Positions 47,698 to 61,579 of a stretch of DNA of 64,000 nt are shown piece after piece. The stretch comes from Polyodon spathula (Eukaryota; Chordata; Actinopteri; Acipenseriformes; Polyodontidae), in the NCBI RefSeq assembly GCF_017654505.1, contig NC_054541.1:44141986-44205985 (forward strand), given 5' to 3'. The notes beneath the pieces were generated by a model. That model searched no databases. It had not been told where the DNA came from and was given only the letters and a program-made list of their open reading frames with translations. The position numbers were made by a program, and so were the translations under genes. Numbering within the stretch: the first letter of the stretch is position 1; each line of letters starts with the position of its first letter.

Positions 47698-50002
47698 AAG
47701 GACAGTTACTTTTGAAGAATTTGTACTCATGGAATGAATACGAATACAACAATCCACCACTGACATGCTCTGGCTGTTCACTGGGGAAGACGAGGCTCCC
47801 ACTCATTCTCCATACACAAATGCAGGCAGCGGGTTCAGTTTGGTTTGCCCAATTTAGAACACGGCCAAGAGAGAAGGAACCACAGGTACCTATAACACAC
47901 GTTATCTATAACACCACGGCTTTGGACACTTCTCACAATACATTCTCCCAGTTAGTGAAAACGTATTTCACCTCATGCATGTTTAAATGCCACCCCTAAC
48001 ACAGCCTTTAAAATCCTGTATGAAACATTTAATGCATAACCATTGTTAAACTTGTTCAATTGTTTAATTGTATTTATATTTCTAAGGTGTTGTGCTCAGC
48101 AGTACAGTTCAGTAAATGTGTCTATAATTCAGAGAATTGGAGCATGTTTACAGAGCTATAAGTTTCTTCAGCACTGGCAGAAAGGTAACAACATTATTTA
48201 TTTCAGTAAACTGTCACCATAGCAAGTGTTAATGTGTGCATGGTATCCAGAACAAACAATGACAGTTAATGACAATTCCCCATCTGCTTGTGTCAGACTG
48301 TATAGCAAAATAGTGCTGTATTTTACTATAATTTTTTTGGGATGCCAATTCAAACATTGTTTTAGATACAGGAAAGGAGAAAAGCACTGGTTTCCTGTGT
48401 GCTCTAGATGTGGCAAGGACACCCCTTATGTCTTCCCTCCCGTGAACAGTGAAGTGACTGACCCAGATACAAAGAAAGGATTTACAAATTAAAGCCTCAG
48501 CAAGAAGTCTGTAGTATGGCTTCAAATCTTAGGTTTATTAAAGGTCACGAAGCACACTTTCAGAAAACACATAAAAGAGTGCTAATTTAGGAAGCTGAGG
48601 CAAAAAAAGGCTTAATCATGCTTAATTGAAGAAAATTATAAAAGGGATACATTATAAAATAATTATGTAATGCTGCTTTGTTTACACTCACTATTACAAT
48701 ATTTTTTTTTATAGTTCATAAATACGGATTTAGATAAAATGCTGCATAAATCAAATGTTTTTGTTTAAATTAAAATTAATTGCATTTTAGATTAATACAA
48801 TGACTACAGAACAAATATGTTATGTGTTTCTAGTAATAAAATATGCATTCTACATTATTGTTTTCACAGCCCATGCATATACAAAGACGACATCATATTA
48901 AAGACTGGCGGTTACTTACAAAGATCAGGTATCTTACAGGGGTATCATGTGTCCTTGTAACTGGATCTCTCCTTTTGCTCTTTACCTCAGCAGGATGGAG
49001 CCTGGACCTGCATGAGTTGTCATGGTAACCAGGATGGATTTGCATGTGATTTGGTAACTAAGTGTGAGGTAGACAAACAAGCCAGGCCCCTATTGGCAAT
49101 GACATCATCCACACACTCCAAAACAAAGCTGTCAGCCTGCAAAAAAAAACCCCAAAAAACAACAAAGAGCATCATCAGTATTGTGCCGTTTGGAGGCACC
49201 ACAGAAACAAAGGATATCTCTTCTCGCTACACAACATTAGCGTATACAAAGCAAGTGAAATGGAGAAAGCAGTTCTATACCATATGAGAAATAATTGAGT
49301 TATGGAAAATTCCCATTAGGGTGTTATTGAATAAATACCTTATTTGTGTGGGTAACAGCCTTCTAGAATTCTACAGGTCATTTTTTCATTTTCTTTTAAA
49401 TGAGTGGACCTGTGCAATGCAGCTATATTTTAAGGGCTTAAATACCACCAAACTCAATAAAATATGAGTTCCTCAAGCAGATTCATAACATTCAGTGGCA
49501 CTATGAAGATCTGCCATTGTTTAAATAATTAAAATGCAGCAGGATGACGTAGATGTAATGATATATAATGTCAGGAATATTGTATTAAAAACATTGCTGT
49601 ATTGTGTTGACCCTGACTTTCAGCATAAATAACATTGTGTCAGCACAAGGTGTAAACCATATACACGTGGCCTACTATAGCAAAGTACTGTGATAATCTT
49701 GTTTTAAATGGCATAACTACGTTATGAACAACAGAAATGATAATGACCAAATACTATCATAAAATGCTTTTCTATGTGTCAGTACAATGCTGTTCAAATC
49801 CCACCTAATTCTCACAGCAAAATCAATTATACAAAGTACATCTAAAAAGATTACATTCAGGAAGCATCTGCTAAACATAGCACACACTTTTGTATGAATG
49901 GATATAATTCAATTGCTGTGCAAATGTGCACGTTTGCATGTATTCTGTAACAATTAAAAGCATCATCTATCTGTTGTAAGTCAGTTTCAGTCACGCCGTC
50001 AT

Positions 50003-50095
50003 GACGGGCAAAACAGCAACTCTAACTGAGAAGACGTTGATAGACTGCCGAAGGGCAAAACAGCAGCTCTAATTGATAAGACTTTGATTGATGGC
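50003..50095. repeat. Diverged tandem duplication of about 46 bp
   Basis: GGGCAAAACAGCAACTCTAA is repeated about 46 bp later as GGGCAAAACAGCAGCTCTAA, each followed by a related GANAAGACNTTGAT segment. Confidence 0.65.
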
Positions 50096-53000
50096 TGACT
50101 GCAGTTTGCAGGTGCCAAAAGAACAACACTTCATGAATGGCTGATGTTTAACAAAGATAGTCTTCAGAAGGAAAAACCACAAAGGGATTTGATAAACAAA
50201 CATCCAAAATGTGTACTGCAGCTTTAAAACACATCTCCCAATTTACTGAAACTGCATGTATGCAGTGACTGGGGAAAAAGTTAAAACAGTACAAAATCTA
50301 ATACCAGGTAGTAACAGCAATTCTTAACATCGAGGTTTGCAGCTTTGTGTTTCGTAAATGCAATGTGGTACAGCTCTCAATTGTGCATGTCCCGGTGCAA
50401 TGATGTAAAGATAATACAGGATGATGCGTCCCATCTGGAGGGGGGCAAGTTATTATCAATGAGCTCCCCCTGCTAAAGACAGGGATGCCACACAGGGGTA
50501 ATCAGCGCCACCGGGGGAAAGTCTGAGCAACTGAAGAGACACGGCAACTCCACATAGTGAGCACAGGCAACATCCATATTACTGCTTTGAGCCATACCCA
50601 ATTGTACTTCCTTAATCCAGAGAATACATCATTAGGACTGAAGTCTTGTTTATTTCCAAAGCATTTGGTGCAGGTTACCATTTATACAGCACTGATATTT
50701 TCAAACAAAATTTATGAAAAACAAAACCTGTTGACATAAATGAACAATTATACACACAGAGATAATGGGAGACTGCAGCTTTAATGGGTGTCATATATTT
50801 TTCTTTCTTCTTTCTTTCTCTTTTATGAAACAGTGGTGATGTAGAGCAAAATATAATGCTACTACAACTAATAATAAATCAATAATGCACTAAGGTTTCA
50901 CTGTTACTAAATGTAAGACTCATGTTACAAATGCTGACTGCCATTTCATGTCATCGTTGGCAGAACTGCTTTCTCTCAGGCCAGAGCACTCTAAAGTCAT
51001 GCATAATACATTCATTTTATCCCCAAGACAATAACTCAGACATCTGAGTTTTTATGTGCGTAAATAAAAAATACACTTAGCTTGCTACAGAGTGTTATAT
51101 AAGTAGTTTGTTTATTTAAGTCCAGAATTGCTTGACAAAATGTTGTCTTTGAGAGCTGTTTAAATTATTTACCTGACAAGTGGCTGCTCCTGTAAATGGC
51201 TGTACTTGTATCAATGAATTGATGCAAGATCCTATGTTCAAGAATGAGCTAAACAGGAACAAAGCCAAACATCGGACATCGTCTGGGGGAATCCTCACTA
51301 CTGATTTATAATATTGTCTACCACTCCCTCTTCCATTAAGCCAGCAAATAAAACCAATAGACAATGATGAGCGTGACACTTTGCATCAGCAAGCCCATCA
51401 GGGATATTTCATGGGCCATAGAGCACACACACAGAGAGGGCCGTCATTGTGTCAGCACAGCTCAGGGCTGGTGTGTGTTGCACAATCCCTACAGTCAAGG
51501 ACATCTTCAGCAGCCACATCCAAACACTATCTAAATCCCCAGCCAAACGACTTGTTTAAAGAATATTAAAAGGCATTCAGAAAAAAAAATACACGTTTCT
51601 TTATAATACATTTCTTAACTCTTATTGGCTTTATTAACATTATTGCTGGTTCACTTTTTACTGCATTGATAATCTTGAGCTCTTCATATTCCTTTATACG
51701 TTGTTCTTGGACATATAGATAAGCTGCTGCATCCTGATACCCTTGCTATTGTTCACAGGCTCTGGTCGCAGTCAGATCCTTGGAGTACGTTTAAACTCAG
51801 GGTGTTCCATAACTTACTCATTATAGGCAATATCATACTGTACAAATTGCCAAGGAGGATGTTTTCTGTTAAATCAGACGACCACGCCCCCTGACTAGCA
51901 GAACCACACATTAAAATGATCTGAATTCATTCCTCTTTGCTTAAATTTCATATCCAAAATAAATAGACAGTCAATATTAACAAGTATGCCTCTGGAGCCA
52001 GACTTATGGGAAACCCTGTACAATTCATCTATAGTATTTCAAATATCTACCTACACCCCAAAAAAGTATAACAAACAAGCAAAGACCCAAAAGATTTTTA
52101 ACACAAGGATAAGGGGAATTAGGGGTAGCCATAACTGCTAACGCTAGTGTTAGTGCTTGTAAGAGGTAAGGAAATGGATTATGAGCCTTTGTTAATCACC
52201 AGTTTTATGGCTTTGCTGTAAATCTTTCCGTATCCATGATTTCCACTATGACTAAATACACAACAGCAGTTATCACCAGTCCTGGTCATCACCGCTGCAG
52301 TAAAAGTGCGTCAGCATATGGCGTTTGTTCATTCTAAGTTGCAAGTGGTATGGAACACTTCAGCAGACATGTTTTGCAGGAATGCAAGACGCATTGTTTA
52401 TTTTAGGCTCTTTATTTCACATAGATAAGTTTGCAAAATCAGATTTTGTATGTAGTAAACAGATATGTCTAGTCTTAGACACCTGGCTTTCGATTAGATG
52501 CCTTGCATTAAGTTGTCTTAACTTATACAATCCTGGCACGTACTTTGATAACATGGTTTAAAAATCAATACTGAAAAAAAAAAATCAGATAAAGTGTTTT
52601 CAAAGTGCTGTGAAAGAAAAATACATAAATGACCCTTCTTTGACTGAAAATAAATATTACCTTTTATTATTATACCACATTTCTTCATAATTATAAGAAT
52701 TATTTCTAAACTGTTTTAAACAATGAAAAAAAAAAGAATGCTAAGTGCATCTAATCTTATTATCTCCTGCTTCTATTATGAATGTACTATGTTTATCAAG
52801 GCTTCTATTTTGTTTTACCTTTACTGAACTCTATAATGTTTCTACCACACTCTGCTTTTTTAGTATCAGAAAACAACGCAAAGCCCTTGTATAGAAGCTG
52901 TCTAATGTACTAATTAAGACTGGTGTTGAGTGAGTTATTTTTCCAGTCCTGTAGTCAGGAGTTCCAAAGCCACCAGAAGACTCTCCAAAAGAATAACACC

Positions 53001-55380
53001 AAACCCAGGATGGGCCCTAAAAATAGCTTAAGTGCCCTGATGAGTTCAGGAGGGAATGTGGCCTGGAGTTGCTTTGCAGGCCAATTCCAATGTGACTTTC
53101 CAAAGGCATGTCTAAGGATGTAGCCAATCTGCAAGCAAAGCAGATTTGTCTAGTCAATTGCAACTGGCTGCTATTGATCCAGGCCCTAGAATCTACTTTG
53201 TTCTTTCCTTCAAGTGTGGAAGACAGATAAGGGAGCTTGTTTGCATGATCTGGTCAATTTGTTTCTATTTGTTCCCTAAATTTTAAACAGCCAGTATCAG
53301 GTATATATACAGACAGTTAAAAGTATACAGTAATTTAAAAGTACATAGAAAACTAGGAGTACAATTTGAAGACCCCATCATTGCCAGCAATCGCTACCCA
53401 ATTCATTTCAGCACCAGTATGATAAGTGGCATGGTATTAATTGATTCCATTGTGTTATTACTGTTATGTCAAATATTATTCAAACATTACCACTTGGTGA
53501 TATAAGTCTACCAATGTCTCATACCATTGTTGCTACTGTATGTGCGTGCTTTGCCCCTAAGGATGAACCATTACAGTTTAACCCTGGTCACATGTTTTTT
53601 TTTTTTTTTTTTTTTTTTTTGCTTTTATAACCATAACCACAACATTAAACAACTATTAAATGCAAGTGCCATTAAATATTCAAAGAAAACATATTTGGAC
53701 AGTTACATCTGAAACTGGTCTTCCTCTGGGATATACTATAATAACATTGTATATATACTCAGACACCAACTCAGACAGCAAAGCTATGCCATGAATGATC
53801 TCTTAAGTCAATGTTATCATTTGAAAAATAAATTCTACAAAACACTGGGAGCCTTCCTCAAGACTAGGGATGATATGTACTGTATAACTAGAATCAAGCT
53901 TTCTTAACAGTTCAAAATCCACCACAGTCTGTTCTGAAGTGTCATACCACCCTCACAGCTCAAACACTGGGGATCAGTTGTCATAGAAACTGGCTCTTCC
54001 TGGCATATCCTATGAGCATGATCACGGAAGCTGTACAGCTCATCTAATTTCTGTCGTTTCTCTATGCTGTTCCCAAACAGTCATCTGGTCAGCCTATTCT
54101 TTATGCCATGGTACCATATTGGCACTAGTTACTAGATACTGTATTAGGACCACTGTAGAATATTCTGCTCATGGTTCTGCTAGGGTTTATTATAATGGTG
54201 TCATTTTTATTAAAGGACAACCATCAGTTATACAAAATGGACCACTTTTACTACAGACTGATTTTTCAGAAGGTACCTGAATAGCAGACTTTCTGAAAAA
54301 AAAAAGCTTTCAAACCATAAAAATGTGTTTTTGAGAAGCGCTGATATCCTCATAGTCATAGAAACTCAAAATACGTCTTACTTATGAATATTGTATTTAT
54401 TACAGGAAATAGAAGTTCTCCTTTAGTCACGGCTGCAGTCACACAAATTTACAGCACAAGTTAGTTTACCCTCCTGTCAATACCCCAGCACCCCACACTG
54501 GTCCACTGGGCTGTACTGTATGACACCTCAATGATACACTACAAGAAAGGGACCCACTTGTTGTGCAGCTGTGCAAATGTTTGGACACATGATATCACAG
54601 CAGTACAAAAAGAGCATTTAAATCACAAAGAAAACTGACAAAGTGAAAAAAGGGAAGACTATTAGCTAGTGACAGCTGAAGCTGTGGGATTTTAAATAAC
54701 AGTAGCTGGGGTTATAGTGCTAATATACTATGTTCCATACTGTACCTTATTTATTTATTTATTTATAGCTAAATCAGTTGTGAGCATGCACTCTTCCTGG
54801 TTTCATTAGACTTACATACTCCTTTCTTCTGTAAAACATGGCACATCATTTTTTTTCAAATAGACAATGTAAAAACAAACAAGATAATTGTACCGTACTA
54901 CAAAGTGGGAGCAATATTTGCAGGCTTTTCACAGAGAACAGTGTTGTGTGCTGAGTAATGTGGTAAGGCTTTAATTTCACAACATACTTGTCAAAGTGGT
55001 TTCTTACTTTTGGCAGCAAGGCCAAGCATATAAATACTTACTTTAAATCACAAAATCACAAGTCTTCTGATTTCCACACTGTTACTGAGAGATTCAGCCA
55101 ACGCCCAATACAAAACTTCTGGATATAGATGAGTCCACATATAAATAAAAGAGCTAAAAGCACCCCAGACTCATCAAAGGCATATTAGGTAATCACGTGT
55201 CGGAAATGAGGTTAGGATCATTGCTTGTTTGAAAGCAGCATGGGTCAGAATTTGTTAATGAAGACATATTTGTAAAATGCTTTTGTCATGCAAAGGCAAC
55301 AGTTAACACAGTGCAGAAGCTTTTGTGGCATTTATTCTTAAAAGGAATCAGTCATTCTAACAATTATCCAATTATATTGT

Positions 55381-55408
55381 CACACACACACACACACACA
55401 CACACACA
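55381..55408. repeat. (CA)14 microsatellite
   Basis: A perfect dinucleotide array. Confidence 0.95.
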
Positions 55409-56469
55409 TTGTCTGGTTTATTTTATCAGGAAAAACCTAAATTGGAGCTAATTCACAATATAACTGTAGGCTTTGTGTAGGTTCCTAAAAAAATATAGTT
55501 CTTATTAGAATTTCAAAATACCACTAGGGCTCTTGGCAGTCCCAAGTCCTAAAACCCTGCTGGATTTTTACAGTGTAGCTCCCAAATAACATATAGATAT
55601 ATGAAGGGATACTAACACTCACTTTTATCATAAATGAGAACAGAAGTTTGCACTCTGGGCTGAAATAGCCAGTATTCCAGATGTAGCACTAAGATTAGCA
55701 CTTTGATCAATTGACCACATCATATCTCTAAGTTCTAACATATGCAGCTTGGGCCAGATTTAACCAGGCCTTCACTATACTTCTAGAGTTATTTGCACCA
55801 TTGACTGTGAAATCAAAATGCAACTGCAACACAACTACAGCAGTAATGCTTTTGACTCAATAATTAGTTGCACACTACAAGTCTTCAAGAATAGGTTGTA
55901 CATCCTCTTAAACCAAAATTATTAACACAATTATACAAATATTTTGTCTTTCTCAGAGCTTTCTTTGTTAATTACAAATAATCATCACAAAAAACTACTG
56001 TAGTTTTATTGTTTCCTCAGTACCACACTTTCTACTAGTTGTAATTTTCCTTTAAAGAAAGAGTAGCTTTTATGGTAAAATTTAATTATCTGGATTTACA
56101 CCAAAAAAAAAACACACTATATGTTTAAATGTATTTTGATTTTGTAATGGATAGAAAGCTTATAATTCATTACCTTAAGCATTCAAAACACAATCAAATG
56201 TTGTGTAAGGGCATTAAGGCTTTTCCTCGCTCACTCAATCTCTGCAAAATATGGTTTAGGTATCAATCATGTGGGAGTGCTGTGAAGTAATTCAGACGTG
56301 ACACAATCTATTGTACAGTACTCTGCTTCTCTGTAGTCTGGGATGAAGATACATTTTTTGTTTTACAAAGCTTTATAAGGGAATCAATTAACCTTGCAAG
56401 TATGCATAGACATGCTTCCAAAAGGCTGAAATGTGATGTGCATTATCAATAGCAACGACCATTACAGTA

Positions 56470-56506
<37 letters not shown>

Positions 56507-58704
56507 TTGCTTCAACAAATCTAAACCTGTCACTCTGCCCTCTACACATACAGCTGTGGGTCATGTAACATGCTCCCTTATCAACATTCTTTTGGAAAAA
56601 TTCTATGAAGTGGTTTACTTAGAACATGATCTAAACAGCTGAGTTTTATTTTAACGGCAGGATTAACCTACAACTTCTGAGGAGGGTCCTTGTTGATCTT
56701 ACCCCACTTGGGCTTTGTCAGAGCTCTCTGATCCACTTCAAGACGAAACTCTTCTACATACCGGTAATTTAAAACCAAAGTGAAATGTTCACTTTTCTGG
56801 ATATTTGTCTTTTCTAAATACATCACACATATATAACACTTGATACTTCTGCTTCAGGGCACATTTGCTGCAACCCTTGCAATTTGAATTCACTATTGAG
56901 TTTCTTATTACAGTGCAGGGCACTGCATAAACAAGCATGTTGTGAACACAGTTTTCGGCCAAACAGTCCATTACTCCACCAGGGAGGAGAAAGAGGGGGT
57001 TCTGTAACGCTGAAACAAAGCCAGATATAAAACTATTCACAGCAAATTATATTTCATGCTTTTCTTGGAATGCAAAACAAGAGCAGTTTCAGTAATTAGA
57101 ATGTGTTAGACATTCATCACATCTGCTAGACATCATAGAAAAGCTTTGCACTGTTGACAGTACAACGCAGGAACACATTCCAATTCTGGATCTCTGGTAT
57201 TCACTTTTTAAATGTGTTGTGCCCAATTTAAATGTTAAAATAAATAGTTGTTACATATTCAAAAAGCCTGGTACCTCGGAAGACCATGTTGAAAACATCA
57301 GTTCCTGTATACTGAGGTCATATTTAGTTGTAAAATTATATAACATTACATTTGTCAAGAAACACCTATATTGCTAAAAATAGGCAACCCTCTTAAAATG
57401 TCTTTACTAAAATTGACATTCATGGTGAGATTTATACATTCTGCTTCAGCAGACAAATACCTACCTTAGATCATAGAATGACGTAGTGGCAAGCAGGTTT
57501 CAAAAGAGCAAGGTGTGTAGCTACAACTACCTTTGATGGAGGCCTTTAAAGAACTTTATAATAACGCATAAATAAAGCACATTATTTATATACACAGTAC
57601 ACTACACAGTCTGTATTGTATTTTAACTACAGTATGTTAGAAATAGAAAATAGCCTAAGCCAGGCCTGTGTGTGGGAGTGTAATGGGATGCACATTTTGT
57701 TGCTGATGTTACAGTGTTTGGAAAAAAATGACCCTGCATGCTGCGCTTGTAAAATTATACCCTGTCTGGTGTGTTATTACACTAGCACCAGTATGACTAT
57801 GATGACTGAAGTAGAGTTCCACTAGTTAAGCTCTGCTTTGCTCTGCCTGATAGACACCAGCAACTGAGGCTGTCTGTAGTACTGTACGAGCAACAGAATA
57901 GTCTCTCTATGTCAGGCTTCAGCAATGCACAGACATATTTCACCTCAGGTGGAAGAGGAACCCTGTGCATTTATTTTGCACCAATCCTTCTTCTTACTGG
58001 TTGTACTATTACTGGTCTTGCTTATTGTGCTGAGAATCTGATTGCAGCTAAGCCATTGGAGGAATCTGAACACAAACAGTGACTGGTTGTCTGGAAGTAT
58101 CTACAAAGAACCAAAAGATTCTCAACAGATGAAAACAACATGGATACCTAATGCTGATGCTAATACAAGTTAATATGAAAGAACAGATGGATAATCTTTG
58201 CAGATTTAATAGGCCACTTTAAATGTACTCTACAGTAAATCTGATCAAACGATTTCAAATGTGCAAAAACTGCTTAGTTTTAGAAATACAGCCAATTCCG
58301 TCCTGACTGGGATTTTTTTTCAGTATTTCATCCGTTGTAATAGCTACTGTAGGGTAGCTATTTGCATTATATGTTAATCAATTATGTGAGGGACAGCGGA
58401 GCCCTTTTACACATAATCTTGTGTTTCTATTTTGTTGTCCAAACCCTGTACATCTGCGGCCTCTTCTTGTTTGCAATCTGCATTGAGAAGAACTTCAGGG
58501 AGAGGTGCCAGGAACAACCAGGGAGACATACAGCACTGACAGGGAGATCCTGCCACTATCAGCTCAGCAGAGTTCATTTCCATGGTGCTGCATGCAATAC
58601 ACTTAGCACTCAATAAAGTTCTGCTTTGTTGTCAGACACAGTTATTTCAGAGGAATAGCATATGTGAAAGATATACCCAGGGAAGGACAAGGCACGTCCA
58701 TATA
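55409..58704. other. Gene-free stretch
   Basis: No supported exon. It contains a run of about 32 A at 56472-56503 and otherwise AT-rich sequence. Confidence 0.5.
56472..56503. repeat. Poly(A) tract, about 32 nt
   Basis: An uninterrupted A run. No coding or SINE-like sequence could be recognised immediately upstream, so it is not called a retroposon tail. Confidence 0.85.
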
Positions 58705-59317
58705 CAGTCAGTACTCGGATATCCGTTACTCAGATACACGTCAGTCGCGTTTTACCACCCTTGTGTTAATGATGCAAAGCCTATCTCTTCAATGAAACAA
58801 TTTGTCTGGTTATCCGTCACTGCCCACGTTTTTTTTTTTTTTTTATTCTCTCTAATGCCAAATCAGTCGGTCTTGTATCGTGCAGTTTCACAGCGCTTCC
58901 TCCAGTTTCACCTGACAAAAATGCAGCCAAAACAAAGCAAACGAGACAAGCTAGGGTAATGCAACAGTTAATCATTAAACAGTTCTAGCTACTGTGATGT
59001 ATTTTTTTTTTTTTATCTGTGATCTTTTGTTGCTTTTGTGCATTTCCATTTGCAAGTGAACCGTGACATTAGGGCCTTATCAAGCACTATATACTGCAAT
59101 TTTGAATACTGACGACCTGGGATACTGTTTTAATTCTGGAAACAAGTTTTTTTTTTTTTTTTTTTTTTAATCTTTTGGTTTTGCTAAATTACATTGCCTT
59201 TTATGTTTTACGCAGTTCTGTGCATGGATAACATTTAGATTTTGTTTTGCGGTTAGGTCGTTAATGGGAAATTTTACATACCACTACAATATGTATCGGA
59301 TTTGAAGGTATGTACTG
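58705..59317 (+). mobile_element. Probable second Tigger/pogo-type relic (613 bp)
   Basis: The left end CAGTCAGTACTCGGATATCC and the diverged right end (reverse complement CAGTACATACCTTCAAATCC) share the CAGT start and an ATCCG core. TA flanks both sides (58703-58704 and 59318-59319). TATCCGT repeats near the left end are typical of Tigger termini. A short MQPKQSKRDK-like start at 58920 could be what remains of a transposase N-terminus. The right-end match is imperfect, so the right boundary is tentative. Confidence 0.42.
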
Positions 59318-60049
59318 TATTACAGTTAACGTGTTGTCTCTTTAGTTCTGGCAAGTGGTATCAGAATCATATTTCTGAATTAAAATACTACTCTTGAAAA
59401 TATAGTACTGTGCCATCAAAGCCAATGCAGTAGGCCTACATCTAAATGGAACCCTATTTATTTTAAAACAGTCCTTTGATAGGCTGCTAATAGAAGCCAC
59501 ACGAGTGGCAGGATCTTGTGTATCCAATACTGATAAAGCTGTATTCCCAGCTTCCCAGAGGAATTAGATACATTAATGACTGAATAATGGTCGTGTATCT
59601 CTCCAAAACAACACCCTGCACTGATATTCTATAGCTCGCCACGGTGACCCTGCATCACATTGTTTTACCATGTCAATTTAATGCTCATAATCACTGTGCA
59701 GCTTACTACAACACAAGATCATGGCCATGTTTATGAAAAAAAAAAAAGCTGCTTTCCACAAGCCAGCAGTCATGCTGTGATGTATACAAGCACGTTCTGA
59801 GTTGTCTATAAAATCCTGTTCCCTTAAGGCTTTGGAGAGGATTTTCTTTGCTGATATTTTTAATATTTTATTCTGCTATATATACCCTCCCTTAAAAACA
59901 CCATAAAACCAGGGATTTGGTACAGAAATACAATACAATAGCTCTGTAAATAATTATATTTGGTACTGAAATAATTATGCTATCACGCACTGCTTGAAGA
60001 CATGTTTTTAATAATTTTTAGTGCCACTGTCCTTATAAAAGTTTGCCAC

Positions 60050-60150
60050 AGTATTTCTGTAGTTTTTTCCCTTAGCTATAATAAACATTTACCATCGTTT
60101 ACTGTGGTTTGCCATGTTTATTGACATGCTTTACCATACCTTGCTTTTTT
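60050..60150. repeat. Dispersed GGTAAA/TTTACC repeat fragment, copy B
   Basis: AAACATTTACCATCGTTTAC, then TGTGGTTTGCCATGTTTATT and GACATGCTTTACCATACC, align in reverse orientation with copy A at 47.6 kb. This shows a shared repeat family. Confidence 0.55.
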
Positions 60151-61499
60151 TAATGCACACCACTGGTTTGAAGAAATTGAGAAAAACTTATAGTCAAAAT
60201 GTTTGTCATTGATTTTAGTTACTGGTTTAGCTAAAGGTGGCTTTCCAGGTAAGCTGAAAAGGTGTGTCATTTAACACACTTTATCAAAGGTCCTTCTCTG
60301 CATTTACTATTCCCTGATAGACAGATGCACACAACATTACTCTTGTAATCCTTTCCAGTGCTGGTACGCAGCCATGAATGTGGATTAATCTAGAGCTGAG
60401 AAGTCAGCGAGACAGAGCTGAAGGAAACAAATGATCCTTCCCAGTTTCTGCACGCTTCGGACTCAGCTGAAATCTTCAAGGTACCTTCAAGGATTTGAAC
60501 GCTCAGCTCAGGATAGTTTAAATCCTTATGTTTAAAAACACAAAGTACAGTAAGCAATTCATGTATCAGTCTGAGCATGCTTGATCCTGGAGAGACTGCC
60601 CATTCTCCTCTACAGCACAGCACTGATTTGTTTAATTGTGCTGTAAGCAGAGCTCTAAACCCCACATTGACAAACTCATTTTCAGCCAACAAATATAACG
60701 TAAATAAAATAAAAGAAGCCTATAACTGGCTTCTGATTTTTTCCCAGCTGCAATTTACCAGACAAGTCAGGAACCAGCTTATGGGGCATATTACATTAGC
60801 AAGTAAATTGAACAAACAAAACTGAATATTGCCTCAAAGCAACATTTGCTAATATAGGGTACATGACAAAAATAAAAAACAGAAGTAAATTCAGATATAC
60901 ATACAATTTTTTTTTTTATATAAGTGCGTTATGCTTCTTCAACCCATAGTACAGGAAGATATTAGCCAATACAAACTCAATCTAGCCTTCTCTCAAAGTA
61001 TTAGAGTTCACAGATATTGCAAGAGAAAAATGCTGTGTAATACAGACACCTGACCGATAGAAGTTGTAGATAGAGATGAAAGTAAGACTGTCAGCATACG
61101 AGAGGACTCTGTACGCACCTTCCTCTTAATGGAACCAGGAAGACACTTACGCACTTTATAACTTGGGGTGGAGACCTCGCTAAATTTACCATTGAGTTTT
61201 TATGGATAAACTCCCATTGCATAGCTATAATGAGTCATTCCTGTTTTTTTGACTGGGAGCTTGATTAGTCACAGTGTAATATGATTACAAAGTGAAGTGT
61301 GTCTTATTAAGCTCCAAGTAAAATGTGTAATGGATTAAATTGCTATGCAATGGGATATTTCCCATGAGTTATTTCCATCCCTGCATAGAACATACAACTC
61401 AAACTATGAGCTAATACCCATATACAGCTTGTACTGAGGGTTTAGGGTTTTCATGTGAACAAGAATTGTACACTTGCCTTTCTATATTTGGCTTGTTAG

Positions 61500-61500
<1 letters not shown>

Positions 61501-61577
<77 letters not shown>
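61501..61577. repeat. (AAT)n microsatellite, about 25 copies
   Basis: A perfect 77-bp trinucleotide array. The poly-tyrosine frame on the minus strand is an artefact of it. Confidence 0.97.

Positions 61578-61579
<2 letters not shown>

Larger units (their letters stand above)
46725..55380. other. Gene-free stretch
   Basis: No exon was supported. It includes a dispersed-repeat fragment at 47565-47697 with repeated GGTAAAC motifs, a diverged local duplication near 50007-50090 (GGGCAAAACAGCA twice) and a T run at 53597-53620. Open frames show no recognisable domains. Confidence 0.5.
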
